Assembly: GCF_006968745.1 (NCBI RefSeq)
Contig: NZ_CP030118.1
Location: 2,864,654-2,928,653 of the forward strand
Length of the DNA: 64,000 nt
Reading direction: 5' to 3'
Source of the DNA: Brasilonema sennae CENA114
GTDB taxonomy: Bacteria; Cyanobacteriota; Cyanobacteriia; Cyanobacteriales; Nostocaceae
Part shown: positions 27,084-36,743 of the stretch, one piece after another
Numbering within the stretch: position 1 is the stretch's first letter
Layout: each line of letters begins with the position of its first letter
Program-made: the position numbers and the translations under genes
The notes under the pieces: generated by a model
Databases searched by the model: none
What the model saw: only the letters and a program-made list of their open reading frames with translations
Told to the model about the DNA's origin: nothing

Positions 27084-27911
27084 ATGAACATTCTCAGTAA
27101 CCTGCTTTTTCAACCAGCTCAAAACAACGGTCAAAAAAGACAACGTAGAGGAATTGAAATAAAATCGCCGCGTGAAATTGACATTATGCGGCAATCAGCA
27201 AAAATAGTGGCAACTGTGCTAAAAGAAATTTCTGAGCTGGTCAAGCCAGGTATGACGACCGCTGATTTGGATGCTCATGCGGAAAAACGTATCCGAGAAA
27301 TGGACGCAACACCAAGTTTTAAGGGATATCATGGCTTTCCTGGTTCAATCTGCTCTAGCATCAACAATGAAGTTGTGCATGGCATCCCTAATCCAAAAAA
27401 AGTTATCCGCACTGGAGATGTTTTAAAAGTTGATACTGGCGCATATTACCAAGGCTTTCATGGTGATTCTTGCATCACAATCGCTGTCGGCGAAGTCACC
27501 CCAGAAGCAGCCAGACTGATTCGTGTTGCAGAAGAAACTCTTTTTAAAGGCATTGAACAAGTGAAAGCAGGAAACGACCTGATGGATATTGCTGGGGCAA
27601 TTGAAGATCATGTCAAAGCAAACAAGTTTGTTGTGGTAGAAGATTTTACTGGACACGGTGTTGGTCGCAACCTACATGAAGAACCCTCGGTTTTTAACTT
27701 CCGCACCCGTGAAATGCCTAATGTCAAACTGCGTGCAGGTATGACGCTGGCGATTGAGCCAATTTTGAATGCTGGTTCCAGGTATACACGCATATTATCT
27801 GACCGTTGGACAGCTGTAACAGTGGATAATTCTCTATCCGCTCAGTTTGAGCATACTGTGTTGGTGACAGAAACTGGATACGAGATTTTGACTGATCGTA
27901 CAAAGCTTTAG
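27084..27911 (+). CDS. map: Methionine aminopeptidase, type I
   Basis: The enzyme removes the initiator Met from nascent proteins. In 275 residues all five metal ligands are visible: Asp in KVDTGAYY, Asp in HGDSC, His in [12 protein letters not shown], Glu in AIEPIL and Glu in QFEHTVLV. The N-terminal 20 residues before [20 protein letters not shown] are an extension without a zinc finger. It is a single gene convergent with the GT1 glycosyltransferase. Confidence 0.93.
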   Translation: MNILSNLLFQPAQNNGQKRQRRGIEIKSPREIDIMRQSAKIVATVLKEISELVKPGMTTADLDAHAEKRIREMDATPSFKGYHGFPGSICSSINNEVVHGIPNPKKVIRTGDVLKVDTGAYYQGFHGDSCITIAVGEVTPEAARLIRVAEETLFKGIEQVKAGNDLMDIAGAIEDHVKANKFVVVEDFTGHGVGRNLHEEPSVFNFRTREMPNVKLRAGMTLAIEPILNAGSRYTRILSDRWTAVTVDNSLSAQFEHTVLVTETGYEILTDRTKL

Positions 27912-27962
27912 CTAGCTGTCAACGGTACTGAAGTGTTCAAGAATAAAAGGAACGGAACTTCA

Positions 27963-29234
27963 TTAGGCAATCCTACGTCTTTCTATATCCTGTACAACAG
28001 CAACAACGCTTGCGATTCCATCTTCGGCTTGGATTTTTTTCCCCAGATTCGCTGCACGTTGACGCATCGTTTGATCGCTCATAGCCTTTTGAATCGCTTG
28101 GGCAAATCGTTCAACCGTTAGTTGCTTACGTGGAATAGGTTCTGGTCCAACACCTAATTCCGCTACGCGGCGTCCCCAAAAGGGTTGATCACCAAAGAAG
28201 GGAATAACAATCGTAGGAACACCTGCCCTGAGTCCGGCAGCTGTTGTTCCCGCACCGCCATGATGCACAACAGCCGCGACACGCGGGAAAAGCCATGAAT
28301 GGGGTATGGAGTCCAAACGATAAACGGTGTCCGGTAAATTTTCTTTATGCAGACCACTCCAGCCAGAGAGTATGATGCCACGTTGCCGCGTTCGTGCCAG
28401 GGTTTGCAAGACGAGATTGGCAGTTTCTTCCGGATTCCGATTGCCCATACTCCCAAACCCGATATACACAGGAGGTGAACCGCCTTGCAGGAACTCCATC
28501 AGGGCTGAGGGTGGAGTCCAATTAGGTGCTGAATCCAAAAACCAGTAGCCAGTGACATGGGTGTTCTTCCAATCCGATGGCTGGGGAATTATGGATGGGC
28601 TGAAACCATAAAGAATTGGATAACGATGTAGACAGGTGGCATTGTATGGGCCAAAAAACGGGGCTACAGGCAAGTTAAGTACCTGCTTTCGTGCTGATGC
28701 ATCGGCTGTTCGGAACCCCTGCCACATTATCTGCCTAATCAAATGATGGGACAACCAATTAACTGCACTTCCAAACTTGGCAATGGACTGCGCAAACACA
28801 ACACCAGGAAATGCTTTAGTAGGTGTAAAGGGAAAGACATAGGCTTGAAGCAATGGAAGCCTTAACTTCTGAGCCAGTGAAATACCAATATATAGTCCTC
28901 CAACTCCTGTCAACAACATATCCATGCCTTGACAAGCCACTAAACCTTCTTGTGCCCAATTGATCGCTAGGCGCTGGGATTCCTTTGCGGTATGGAACAT
29001 AATGCCAAGGAAATTCCCTTTCTCCAAAAGCTCACGCATTTTCTGGGTTTCAATGATTTGTTGCACATTACCCTGAAAAGCCCAGAAATCCAGACCATGC
29101 GAACTAACCAGATCTTCAAAGTTTTCATGGGTCAATACGCGCACAACATGACCCGCTTGTTTTAAACCTTTTCCCAAAGCAACATAAGGTTGAACATCGC
29201 CTTGACTTCCTAAAGCAATGATAGCGATACGCAT
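27963..29234 (-). CDS. GT1-family glycosyltransferase (UGT/steryl-glucosyltransferase type)
   Basis: The protein of 423 residues has a GT-B fold with the N-terminal GSQGDVQPYVALGKGLKQAG of sterol or macrolide glycosyltransferases. Its C-terminal nucleotide-sugar site is VHHGGAGTTAAGLRAGVP followed by PFFGDQPFWGRRV. It should transfer a sugar from UDP- or TDP-sugar to a lipid or polyketide-like acceptor, not identifiable here. ATG 29234 has an AAGAG site 8 bases upstream; a GTG nine bases earlier is possible. It may follow the GHL10 gene in one transcript. Confidence 0.87.
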   Translation of the reverse strand: MRIAIIALGSQGDVQPYVALGKGLKQAGHVVRVLTHENFEDLVSSHGLDFWAFQGNVQQIIETQKMRELLEKGNFLGIMFHTAKESQRLAINWAQEGLVACQGMDMLLTGVGGLYIGISLAQKLRLPLLQAYVFPFTPTKAFPGVVFAQSIAKFGSAVNWLSHHLIRQIMWQGFRTADASARKQVLNLPVAPFFGPYNATCLHRYPILYGFSPSIIPQPSDWKNTHVTGYWFLDSAPNWTPPSALMEFLQGGSPPVYIGFGSMGNRNPEETANLVLQTLARTRQRGIILSGWSGLHKENLPDTVYRLDSIPHSWLFPRVAAVVHHGGAGTTAAGLRAGVPTIVIPFFGDQPFWGRRVAELGVGPEPIPRKQLTVERFAQAIQKAMSDQTMRQRAANLGKKIQAEDGIASVVAVVQDIERRRIA

Positions 29235-29351
29235 AAATGACACTCTTTTAACTATGGTAGATCCGCACTAGCCCCATCAACCTAATTGGAGTTTAGACTA
29301 CAAGCTCATGAGAGGTTTGAAAACCGGATTTGGTATCACTTGGGATCCTCC

Positions 29352-29377
29352 TCTACTATACCGCCAGGTATAGTAGA
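29352..29377. other. Perfect hairpin between GHL10 and GT1 genes
   Basis: Arms TCTACTATACC (29352-29362) and GGTATAGTAGA (29367-29377) form a perfect 11-bp stem with a 4-base loop. No T tract follows on the transcribed (minus) strand, so it is more likely an mRNA-stabilising or regulatory structure, or repeat residue, than a terminator. Confidence 0.5.
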
Positions 29378-29395
29378 AGGGATGTCAATCCCTAA

Positions 29396-30895
29396 TTACT
29401 GGACGCGGCAGAACTTACGCTGGTTATCATACTGTGGATCTTGCCAAGAAAAAGCAAAATGACTGACTCCCTTGATTTGCGGTGCAAGTTTGCGCAGTGC
29501 CTGCATTTGCACTTCCAAGGGAGGACGATTGCTTATTGACGCTCCCCACTGACCGGCTATAGCTGGAATCACCTGGGTACCTGGTTTTGACATGTTCAAA
29601 ACCCGCTGCACCTGCGCCGCAATACAATCGGCACTAGCACAATTTGCATAGGACATAGGATGCCATTGTATTGTGTTTGGGAATTTATCCCAAGGCTGCA
29701 AGCGAGAATCATATCCTTGACCAACCATTTGGTTACCATCAGGAAAAAATACCGCTCCCGCTGGAATACCTTGTTGCTGTGCTGGATAAGCAGCTAAGGC
29801 TAAAAAATCTACAATGCCTTGCATGGCGTGAGCAACTGATAACTGCCATAGCTCCAATTGTAGTTGCGGTTGCCTTTGCTCTGGGGGAAGGATTGACTTT
29901 TGCTCTTGGGGTGGAGTCCGACCTTGCCATAAGGGTTCTCCTTCTTGAGGATAGAGTTTATCAGCCTCATTTACATCTCCGGGTGTGATATATCCCTTAG
30001 CTAAAAAGCGTCTAATTAATTCCAATCCTTTGTAATTTAGTGCTCGTCGGAATAAAGCCTGTTGAGTTGCGTCAGTATACAGCCATAAATCTGTAACTTT
30101 GGTGGCGATCGAATCAGTGCCTGCTTGCCGTGGATAGCGTACATAGTCGAAGAGTACCCCATCTGGGCGACGGCGTAGCACTTGCTGTAACATTTGATAG
30201 TAGTCTCGTTTGGCTTGCAAGTTGTAGGGATCGATAAAGACCTGAGAGCCGTTATCTACGACGTAGAGGCTGGTTTGACCCTTACCGTTGCGGGCAACTG
30301 CCCCTTCTCTATCTGAACGCTGGGCGTAAGTATAGCCAAAATTTGTGGTGAACATCCAAGCGTAAACTTTCAGACCCCGTTCCCGCCCTTTTTGAATAGC
30401 TGTGGCGAGCAAATCAGTCTTTTCTGTTCCTGGTGTGCGAATCACAGAAGGCCAAACGGTGGGATTAGCCCCTTTTGGCAGAAGTACTTGACCATCGTAA
30501 AAAACTTCCAAATAAACTTCGTTATAACCTCGGTTAACAATCCGATCCATGATTTGGTCAACCATTCCCGGTTGAACATCACAAGGATACAAGCGCAACC
30601 AAATTGCTTGCAACTCAGGCCAAGTACGGTTGCGGCATTCTTGCAAAACTTGTGCATTTTGTTGTAACAATTGCTGGTAACGACTTTGTGCCTGTTGATC
30701 ACCCTTAAGTGCAGACAAACGTAAGTTTTCTTTTTCTTGTGCCTGTGCTTGTGGTAACTGGCAATACTGAGTAACTTGCGCCGCTGCTGGCTGATTTTTG
30801 AAAAAGGGAATCAGCAAACTACTGCTAAAAATCAGAGCAGCAAGCAGGCGTTGCCAAAAAAATATTGTTGCAACATTCAAAGGACGGTTGGACAT
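29396..30895 (-). CDS. Exported GHL10-type glycoside-hydrolase-like protein
   Basis: The 499-residue protein has a signal-like N-terminus (hydrophobic about 18-32, then AAAQ). A helical, Gln-rich region follows (about 40-85) before a (beta/alpha)8 hydrolase-like domain of the GHL10/DUF187 group. Landmarks are AIWLRLYPCDVQPGMVDQIM, YNEVYLEVFYDGQVLLPKGA, GLKVYAWMFTTNFG and RRRPDGVLFDYVRYPR. The family probably acts on cell-envelope or extracellular glycans; its substrate is unproven. Confidence 0.85.
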   Translation of the reverse strand: MSNRPLNVATIFFWQRLLAALIFSSSLLIPFFKNQPAAAQVTQYCQLPQAQAQEKENLRLSALKGDQQAQSRYQQLLQQNAQVLQECRNRTWPELQAIWLRLYPCDVQPGMVDQIMDRIVNRGYNEVYLEVFYDGQVLLPKGANPTVWPSVIRTPGTEKTDLLATAIQKGRERGLKVYAWMFTTNFGYTYAQRSDREGAVARNGKGQTSLYVVDNGSQVFIDPYNLQAKRDYYQMLQQVLRRRPDGVLFDYVRYPRQAGTDSIATKVTDLWLYTDATQQALFRRALNYKGLELIRRFLAKGYITPGDVNEADKLYPQEGEPLWQGRTPPQEQKSILPPEQRQPQLQLELWQLSVAHAMQGIVDFLALAAYPAQQQGIPAGAVFFPDGNQMVGQGYDSRLQPWDKFPNTIQWHPMSYANCASADCIAAQVQRVLNMSKPGTQVIPAIAGQWGASISNRPPLEVQMQALRKLAPQIKGVSHFAFSWQDPQYDNQRKFCRVQ

Positions 30896-31377
30896 ACGTA
30901 CAAGTAGAAAGACAAAACAGCCATCAATCCCAACGGACGTTACGTAGGATAATTTGTATCAAATTCTATTATTGATAAATAGGGGCTTTGAAGCCCAGAT
31001 GGTATAGACTGCCAAACCCCTATTTCTGTTGCCGAATTTTGTGATTCAGTTTAAGTAACACGAAATTTTCATACAACGTCTTGAGAAACAGACTGTTTGT
31101 TATATTCAGAGCAAGAATCCTATGGTATCTACAAGATTTGACGATGCAAAATTTTAAAATTACAAAAAATCAAAAGACTCTTTTGACTATAAATATGTGG
31201 TAAAATTCTTACTAGTATAGAGTAAAAGTTCAGCACTCAAGACTTTAAAATCTGGACTTATGAGTCAGCTGAGTTTTGTTTTACAGGCTTACTTCAGGGA
31301 TATTTTTATCATCTTTTTGGCTAATATCCCACCGCTATAACGGTGCTCCGTTTAGTGGTGGGAATTACGCCCAATAC
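30896..31377. other. Spacer with two hairpins downstream of psb27
   Basis: AAATAGGGG (30977-30985) and CCCCTATTT (31017-31025) can pair across 31 bases. A near-perfect hairpin lies at 31327-31363 (stem of 11 plus 5 bp, loop TGCT). The middle part is AT-rich and shows no gene. Confidence 0.5.
31327..31363 (-). terminator. Strong hairpin directly after psb27
   Basis: TCCCACCGCTA pairs with TAGTGGTGGGA, then AACGG with CCGTT, around a 4-base loop, 14 bases past the psb27 stop codon. No T tract follows, so it may act as a transcript 3' end or may be the end of a decayed IS200/IS605-type element, which carry such hairpins (inference). Confidence 0.5.
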
Positions 31378-31776
31378 TTAAGCACCACGCTTTAACGCCA
31401 CTTCTACCCGCTCAAACTCCTGCTCTAATCGGTCTTTGAGTTTTTGTGGCACGGGACGATTTGGATAAGAACTATAGTGTCCGGCTAGGGAGTTAAGGGC
31501 GGTTCGCATGGTTGTAAAGGAAGCCAAACCAGCAACAGAGTCATCTCGCTGATAGCGAGCTGCAAAATCATTAATTTTCTTACGCGCTTGTGCTTGAAGT
31601 GATACTCTATCTGGAGAATCTTGTGGTAAGTCTATAGTAGTCCTCAAAGTATTTACCACAGCTAGGGTATCTTGGCGGTAATCTCCTGTTAAAGTAGCCG
31701 GAGTGTTGTTACAGCCCATCAAACCAACGACGACAAGCAAAACTAGGGCAAGCAGACGTGACCAATAGCGCTTCAT
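31378..31776 (-). CDS. psb27: Photosystem II assembly lipoprotein Psb27
   Basis: Psb27 binds CP43 on the lumenal side during photosystem II assembly and repair. The 132-residue precursor has a lipoprotein signal (hydrophobic stretch ending LMGC, Cys22). The mature four-helix domain starts ATLTGDYRQDTLAVVNTLRT, and PDRVSLQAQARKKINDFAAR and HYSSYPNRPVPQKLKDRL are typical. An alternative ATG lies two codons upstream (31782). It is a single gene; ftsH and psbY in this window serve the same complex but are not linked. Confidence 0.92.
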   Translation of the reverse strand: MKRYWSRLLALVLLVVVGLMGCNNTPATLTGDYRQDTLAVVNTLRTTIDLPQDSPDRVSLQAQARKKINDFAARYQRDDSVAGLASFTTMRTALNSLAGHYSSYPNRPVPQKLKDRLEQEFERVEVALKRGA

Positions 31777-32085
31777 AAACATTAAAGTGAAACAATACCT
31801 AAATCAACGTCCATCGTATCCTGGATTGGTATCTTGGGGATCATCTGATCGGGAGATGGACGAGTGTAGGAGTATGCGAAATAAGGAGTTATATCAAATC
31901 CTGTTGATTGCACGCAGTTCCCACAAACCTTCACCCTTAATTTATAATGTTTATGGGTTTTTTGTACCATGTGCATTTACCCGGATTTGATATTAAGGAG
32001 TGTGGGAGTGAGGGAAAAGACTGATTTCGCATTAACTTTTCCCTCCCTCTGTTCCTTCCTCCCTTACACCAAGATCCTTCCCCCC
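31777..32085. other. Spacer between cofH and psb27
   Basis: I see no gene. Short frames on both strands lack family resemblance or ribosome binding sites. The psb27 promoter should lie in 31783-31900. Confidence 0.45.
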
Positions 32086-33222
32086 TCATCCCACTCTTTG
32101 ATATAAAGTATCTCGTTGTTGGTAAGGACGCCCTAGATCGGTGATAGCAGCTTGCAAGGTTTCAACTTCCATGTTGGTTCCACCTTGAGCACCTGCCATT
32201 GTCGTAATATGTTCTTCCATTAATGTGCCACCAATATCGTTGCAACCCCACAATAAAGCTTCTGTTGCACCTGCCAAACCCAGTTTTACCCAACTTGGTT
32301 GATGGTTAGGAATCCAGTTTCCTAAAAAAATTCGTGCAACAGCAGTCAGTAGCAGTGCATCTGCCAAAATAGGTTGATCGTGTCCTACACGATGACGTAG
32401 AGGTTTGGGGGCTTCTTTACCAACGAAAGGTAATATAATAAACTCAGTGATGCGAGCAGGGTAGTCTCGATCAATCGCAGTTTGTTGGAGCGATCGCAGT
32501 TTTTCCAAATGTTTAATTTGTTGTTCTGGCGTCTCAATATGCCCTGATAGAATTGTGCTCGTGGTGTATAAACCAAGTCTATGAGCTGTACTCACAATTT
32601 CCAGCCAAAGGCTTGTGTTAATTTTTTCTGGACAAAGAATGCGCCGCACTTGATCATCTAACACTTCAGCTGCGGTTCCTGGCATAGAATCAACACCAGC
32701 ATCTTGCAAAGCGATAATCACATCGGCATATTCCAGTCCATCTTCTCGTGCGATGAATTGCACTTCTTGGGGAGAAAAAGCATGTAGATGCAGTTGAGGA
32801 AATTCTTGTTTAATCTTTTCCACAACCTTGAGGTAATAAGGCAGAGATTTTCCGTTCACCTTCGCCTGTAGGTTTAAGCCTCCCTGCATACAGATTTCCG
32901 TTGCACCCCGTTGCACCGCATCTGTCGCCTTTTCTAAAATACGCGCCCAATCTAACCAGTAAGCACCCTCCTCCCCCTCATCTCGCCGGAAAGCACAGAA
33001 ACTACAGTGTTGTTCACAGATGTTGGTAAAATTGATATTACGATTAATAACGTAAGTAACAGTATCGCCTGCTTGCCGTTGACGCAATTTGTCCGCTGTA
33101 GCGCGAATAGCACCAACTGCACTTTTGTCATTTTGTTTGAGTAATACCACTGCCTCTTCCGGAAATAAATCATACCCAGTTAAAGCACGTTCAAGAATAG
33201 CATCAACAGTTACAGTAACCAC
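32086..33222 (-). CDS. cofH: FO synthase subunit 2 CofH (radical SAM)
   Basis: With CofG, CofH makes 7,8-didemethyl-8-hydroxy-5-deazariboflavin (FO), the antenna chromophore of some cyanobacterial photolyases. The 378-residue protein has the radical-SAM cluster motif [10 protein letters not shown] (near residue 70), [23 protein letters not shown] and the C-terminal [18 protein letters not shown] typical of CofH. No cofG lies in this window. The start [14 protein letters not shown] at 33222 matches relatives. Confidence 0.92.
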   Translation of the reverse strand: MVTVTVDAILERALTGYDLFPEEAVVLLKQNDKSAVGAIRATADKLRQRQAGDTVTYVINRNINFTNICEQHCSFCAFRRDEGEEGAYWLDWARILEKATDAVQRGATEICMQGGLNLQAKVNGKSLPYYLKVVEKIKQEFPQLHLHAFSPQEVQFIAREDGLEYADVIIALQDAGVDSMPGTAAEVLDDQVRRILCPEKINTSLWLEIVSTAHRLGLYTTSTILSGHIETPEQQIKHLEKLRSLQQTAIDRDYPARITEFIILPFVGKEAPKPLRHRVGHDQPILADALLLTAVARIFLGNWIPNHQPSWVKLGLAGATEALLWGCNDIGGTLMEEHITTMAGAQGGTNMEVETLQAAITDLGRPYQQRDTLYQRVG

Positions 33223-33924
33223 AGTTTCTCAAAAGCAAACCACATTTATTATTTTGACATTTTTGATAAGTATATCGGCACAAAATCAGACATACTTATC
33301 AAAAAATCTTATTTTTTGTCTGAGGCTATTCGCACATTTTGCAACTCTAATCATTGAAAAGTATTTAGAGATTTACGCAAGATTAATGCTTCAGGCTTGT
33401 GGCAGAGTTTCCCATATTCGTAAACACTATTTAAGGTAAACCGCTTGCGACATCAAATAAATAACTTTACCAGAAGTTTTCTCTTATGGAAAAGGTGTTA
33501 TTGAATGCTAATTTACATCAACTGTTAACCAAATTTTAATCAGACTTTTTTATGCTAGAAAATTTTATTTGTCAAGAAGAAGAGTAAAGCTTAACGATAT
33601 TTTTGATTTTTTTAAGATTTTGTCAAGAGTAAATCAAGCGATTTTATTTACGAACAGCAGTGTTATAATTTGCTCATTACGCCAGGTGGCATCAATTATA
33701 CCTAGTTTGAAGTGGTCAGGTCTGGTGAAAGTAAGCCGCGAATACTTATTCACTAGTTAATTGGAAGACTATCTAGTCAGAAAGTAAACTCTAAAATGCA
33801 TAGTACTATCACTTTAAAGTAGGTATAAGCTTTTACTGCTAAGTTCTGCTGTAAATTTAGTTCTCTAGCTTTTGGTGACCTATCCTTTCGATAGGGCAAA
33901 CTTTGTAATGGCAAGTATTTAAAA
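33223..33924. other. 700-base AT-rich spacer before the membrane-protein genes
   Basis: No recognisable gene. A 63-codon frame at 33569-33760 is AT-rich, lacks a ribosome binding site and has no family resemblance. Low GC continues into the next gene, which fits a transferred segment. Confidence 0.45.
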
Positions 33925-35304
33925 ATGATAAAGCACATTTCTCATAAAATATTCATCACTGTATTTATTTTGATTGCTCTTCATGCATCACCTGATGGAC
34001 CTCAAACAAGTCGCTACACTGATAGCATTCACTCCTTTGTTAATTTTGGTACGTTTGCACTGCAAAAAGGATACCGATCTCATATAGATATTTTGCTGCT
34101 TAATAATAATGCTTACTCTGTTATCCCGCCCGGGATTCCAATTCTTTTGGCTCCTCTTTACTTTCTTCACCAAATGTTAATGAGGCTGATTGGTATTCCA
34201 GAAGGAGAAGTTTATTGGTCAATATTTGATATCTTATCGAACGTTTGTGTTAGCGCTCCTCTTCTTGGAATAGTGGCTGTCATAATGTTTAAGACTTTAG
34301 ATTATTTCACGAATGATCTTGTCAAGAAATTATGGCTCGTTTTTACCTTCATCTTCGGTTCATTAGTTTTCTTCTACTCTACTAATGGGATTTGGTCTCA
34401 TGTCTATACAATGTCGTTTATTTTTATAGCTTTTTATTTGATAATCCATCAAGCAAATGGATTTTTTATTGGGCTTTCCTTAGGCTTTGCTCAAATGGTT
34501 GATTATATTGCGATCGTCCCAATATCTTTATTAATTGGATTTTGGATATATTTAATGATTAAAGAGAGAAACTATACAAGTATGTTGACAAATATGTTGT
34601 TGCTATTGTTCGGTTACTCGATATTTGTAGGAATAATTATGTACTATAACCAAAGCATTACAGGGTCAGTGCTTCAAACTCCTAACTCGCTGTTCCTCAA
34701 ACAGTTAAATCAAGAAGACTCTATCCAAAAAAGCATGTTTATGGTTCCTTCCTTAGGAACTATTTGGGGTTTGACATTCAGTTCATTTAGAGGAATTTTT
34801 CTATATTTTCCTATGAGTTTTTTATTTATTGGCTCTTTTGTAAAAAAGACTTACCAAAAAAATAATGTCATATTGTTCTGTTTTATATTCTTTGCCTTTA
34901 TCTTTGTGTTAAATGCTTCTTACTATGCATGGTCTGGTGATGTTTGTTTTGGTCCACGTCATTTAGTGGTTGCTACCCCATTTATTCTTCTCCCAGTGGT
35001 GTACTCTCCTCTAAAGTATATTAAGTTATTGGGGGTACTATCCATGTTTATTAATCTGGCTGGAGTCTCTACGATTCCGTCTAATAATTTACTTATAAAT
35101 ATAGCGATGTTTCTGTATCGAGGACCATTACTTCATTGGCAAGATTACTTCTACAAAGTTATTTTGCCTCAGTATTACAACATTCATCTCTCTTCAATGA
35201 CACCATTCTTCATATATCTGGCAATAGGTTTTGTTCTTTACCTAATGTGGAAACCTAGTATAAATCAGCAAGACGTGCTGCTTAAAGATAGATTGATCAG
35301 CTAA
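33925..35304 (+). CDS. Polytopic membrane protein, putative GT-C-like glycosyltransferase
   Basis: The 459-residue protein has about ten hydrophobic segments. The first helix is followed by SRYTDSIHSFVNFGTFALQK, a layout like that of GT-C enzymes using polyprenyl-phosphate sugars, with acidic and aromatic residues in the first outside loop. SGDVCFGPRHLVVATPFILL near residue 335 is the kind of conserved loop seen in uncharacterised members. It is AT-richer than its neighbours and follows a 700-base AT-rich spacer. Two glycosyl-transfer genes follow, which supports a surface-glycan role (inference). Confidence 0.6.
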   Translation: MIKHISHKIFITVFILIALHASPDGPQTSRYTDSIHSFVNFGTFALQKGYRSHIDILLLNNNAYSVIPPGIPILLAPLYFLHQMLMRLIGIPEGEVYWSIFDILSNVCVSAPLLGIVAVIMFKTLDYFTNDLVKKLWLVFTFIFGSLVFFYSTNGIWSHVYTMSFIFIAFYLIIHQANGFFIGLSLGFAQMVDYIAIVPISLLIGFWIYLMIKERNYTSMLTNMLLLLFGYSIFVGIIMYYNQSITGSVLQTPNSLFLKQLNQEDSIQKSMFMVPSLGTIWGLTFSSFRGIFLYFPMSFLFIGSFVKKTYQKNNVILFCFIFFAFIFVLNASYYAWSGDVCFGPRHLVVATPFILLPVVYSPLKYIKLLGVLSMFINLAGVSTIPSNNLLINIAMFLYRGPLLHWQDYFYKVILPQYYNIHLSSMTPFFIYLAIGFVLYLMWKPSINQQDVLLKDRLIS

Positions 35305-35436
35305 TGCGCGTCTGAGTGGTACTTTGTGAATAAAATTTATTTTAGTCAAGTACTATAAAACAACACCACCCAAAACCTGGTAAGGCTGTTATTAACAAAA
35401 CCACTGGAAATCTGTTTACCATATCATCATTTCTAA

Positions 35437-36684
35437 ATGAGTATCATCCAACCTAATTCCCTTTTACCAGTACCCACTGGTTCATTGCAGATATTAGAAT
35501 CGTCAGCTGCAACAACAAACGCAAATACTGAACCCATCTTATTTTCTCTAATTATTCCCACCTACAAAGAAGCAGGAAATATCCAAAAAATCGTCTCTAG
35601 ATTAAGCAACTTACTGGATGAATCTATACCAGGTAAGTACGAGTTGATAGTGGTAGACGACGACAGTCCAGATGGAACATGGAACATTGCACAGTCATTG
35701 ATGACAGAATATCCCCAATTGCGGGTTATGCGACGACAGAGTGAACGGGGACTATCCAGCGCTGTGATTCGCGGATGGCAAGCTGCTAGTGGAAGTATTT
35801 TAGGAGTTATAGACGCTGATTTACAACATCCACCCCATGTGCTGCTGCAATTATTGCAAGCAATTGAGGAGGGAGCAGACTTAGCCGTCGCGAGTCGTCA
35901 CATAGAAGGTGGTGGAGTCAGTAGTTGGAGTTTTGTCAGGCGTTTGTTGTCTCGGGGTGCTCAGCTGTTAGGATTGCTCATCTTACCAGGCGTTCTGTCA
36001 AGAGTGTCAGATCCGATGAGTGGTTATTTTATGTTCCGTCGCCACTGTATAGTCGGTAAAACCCTCAATCCGGTAGGATACAAAATTCTGCTGGAAACCA
36101 TCGGGCGCGGAAACGTGGGCAAAATCGCTGAAGTTGGTTATGTGTTCTGTGAGCGCAAAGAGGGTGAAAGTAAGGTAACTTGGAAGCAATATGTCGATTA
36201 CATCCATCACTTAATCCGCTTACGCTTATCCACAGGGAGACTCTCGAAATTTAGTCAAATTAGTCAACAATTCCCCATCGATCGCTTCCTCCGCTTTGGC
36301 TTGGTAGGATTATCGGGGGTGTTTGTGGATATGACAGTACTGTACTTGCTCAGTGACCCAACGACTTTGGGTTTCCCCCTAACACGCAGTAAAATCATTG
36401 CTGGGGAAGTGGCAATTTTAAATAATTTCTTGTGGAATGACATCTGGACGTTTGCTGATGTCAGCAGCCAGCAGCGGGAATGGCGTCAGCGTTTAAAGCG
36501 GTTTTTGAAATTTAACATGATTTGTCTTGCGGGATTGGTGTTGAATGTGTTGGTGTTGAACTTGGTGTTCAATTTCGTGATTCCTAACCGCTACGTTGCT
36601 AACCTGATTGCGATCGCTGTTGCTACTGTTTGGAACTTCTGGGTGAATTTGAAGCTCAGTTGGCGTGTGACTCAGGTAAAATAG
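35437..36684 (+). CDS. Polyprenyl-phosphate glycosyltransferase (DPM1-like) fused to GtrA domain
   Basis: Residues 35-265 are a GT2 domain (LIIPTYKEAGNI, VVDDDSPDGT, IDADLQHPP, RHIEGGGVSSWS) of the dolichol-phosphate-mannose synthase type. Residues 285-410 are a four-helix GtrA domain (FLRFGLVGLSGVFVDMTVLY). It should load a sugar onto a polyprenyl phosphate at the membrane for use by GT-C enzymes such as the following gene, which starts 60 bases downstream. The fusion is common in cyanobacteria and other bacteria. Confidence 0.9.
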   Translation: MSIIQPNSLLPVPTGSLQILESSAATTNANTEPILFSLIIPTYKEAGNIQKIVSRLSNLLDESIPGKYELIVVDDDSPDGTWNIAQSLMTEYPQLRVMRRQSERGLSSAVIRGWQAASGSILGVIDADLQHPPHVLLQLLQAIEEGADLAVASRHIEGGGVSSWSFVRRLLSRGAQLLGLLILPGVLSRVSDPMSGYFMFRRHCIVGKTLNPVGYKILLETIGRGNVGKIAEVGYVFCERKEGESKVTWKQYVDYIHHLIRLRLSTGRLSKFSQISQQFPIDRFLRFGLVGLSGVFVDMTVLYLLSDPTTLGFPLTRSKIIAGEVAILNNFLWNDIWTFADVSSQQREWRQRLKRFLKFNMICLAGLVLNVLVLNLVFNFVIPNRYVANLIAIAVATVWNFWVNLKLSWRVTQVK

Positions 36685-36743
36685 AAGGGAACAAACAGCT
36701 ATATGTTTTGAGTTATTAAGTTATGAGTGGTAAATCATAATTT

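Noticed and set aside
29352..29377. Terminator after the GHL10 gene
   Set aside because: The stem is perfect but no T tract follows on the minus strand, so it is listed only as a hairpin.
31787..31990. Overlapping frames on both strands between psb27 and cofH
   Set aside because: No ribosome binding site, no family resemblance, and both strands open by chance.
33569..33760. 63-codon frame in the AT-rich spacer
   Set aside because: Low-complexity AT-rich peptide without start signals or recognisable similarity.
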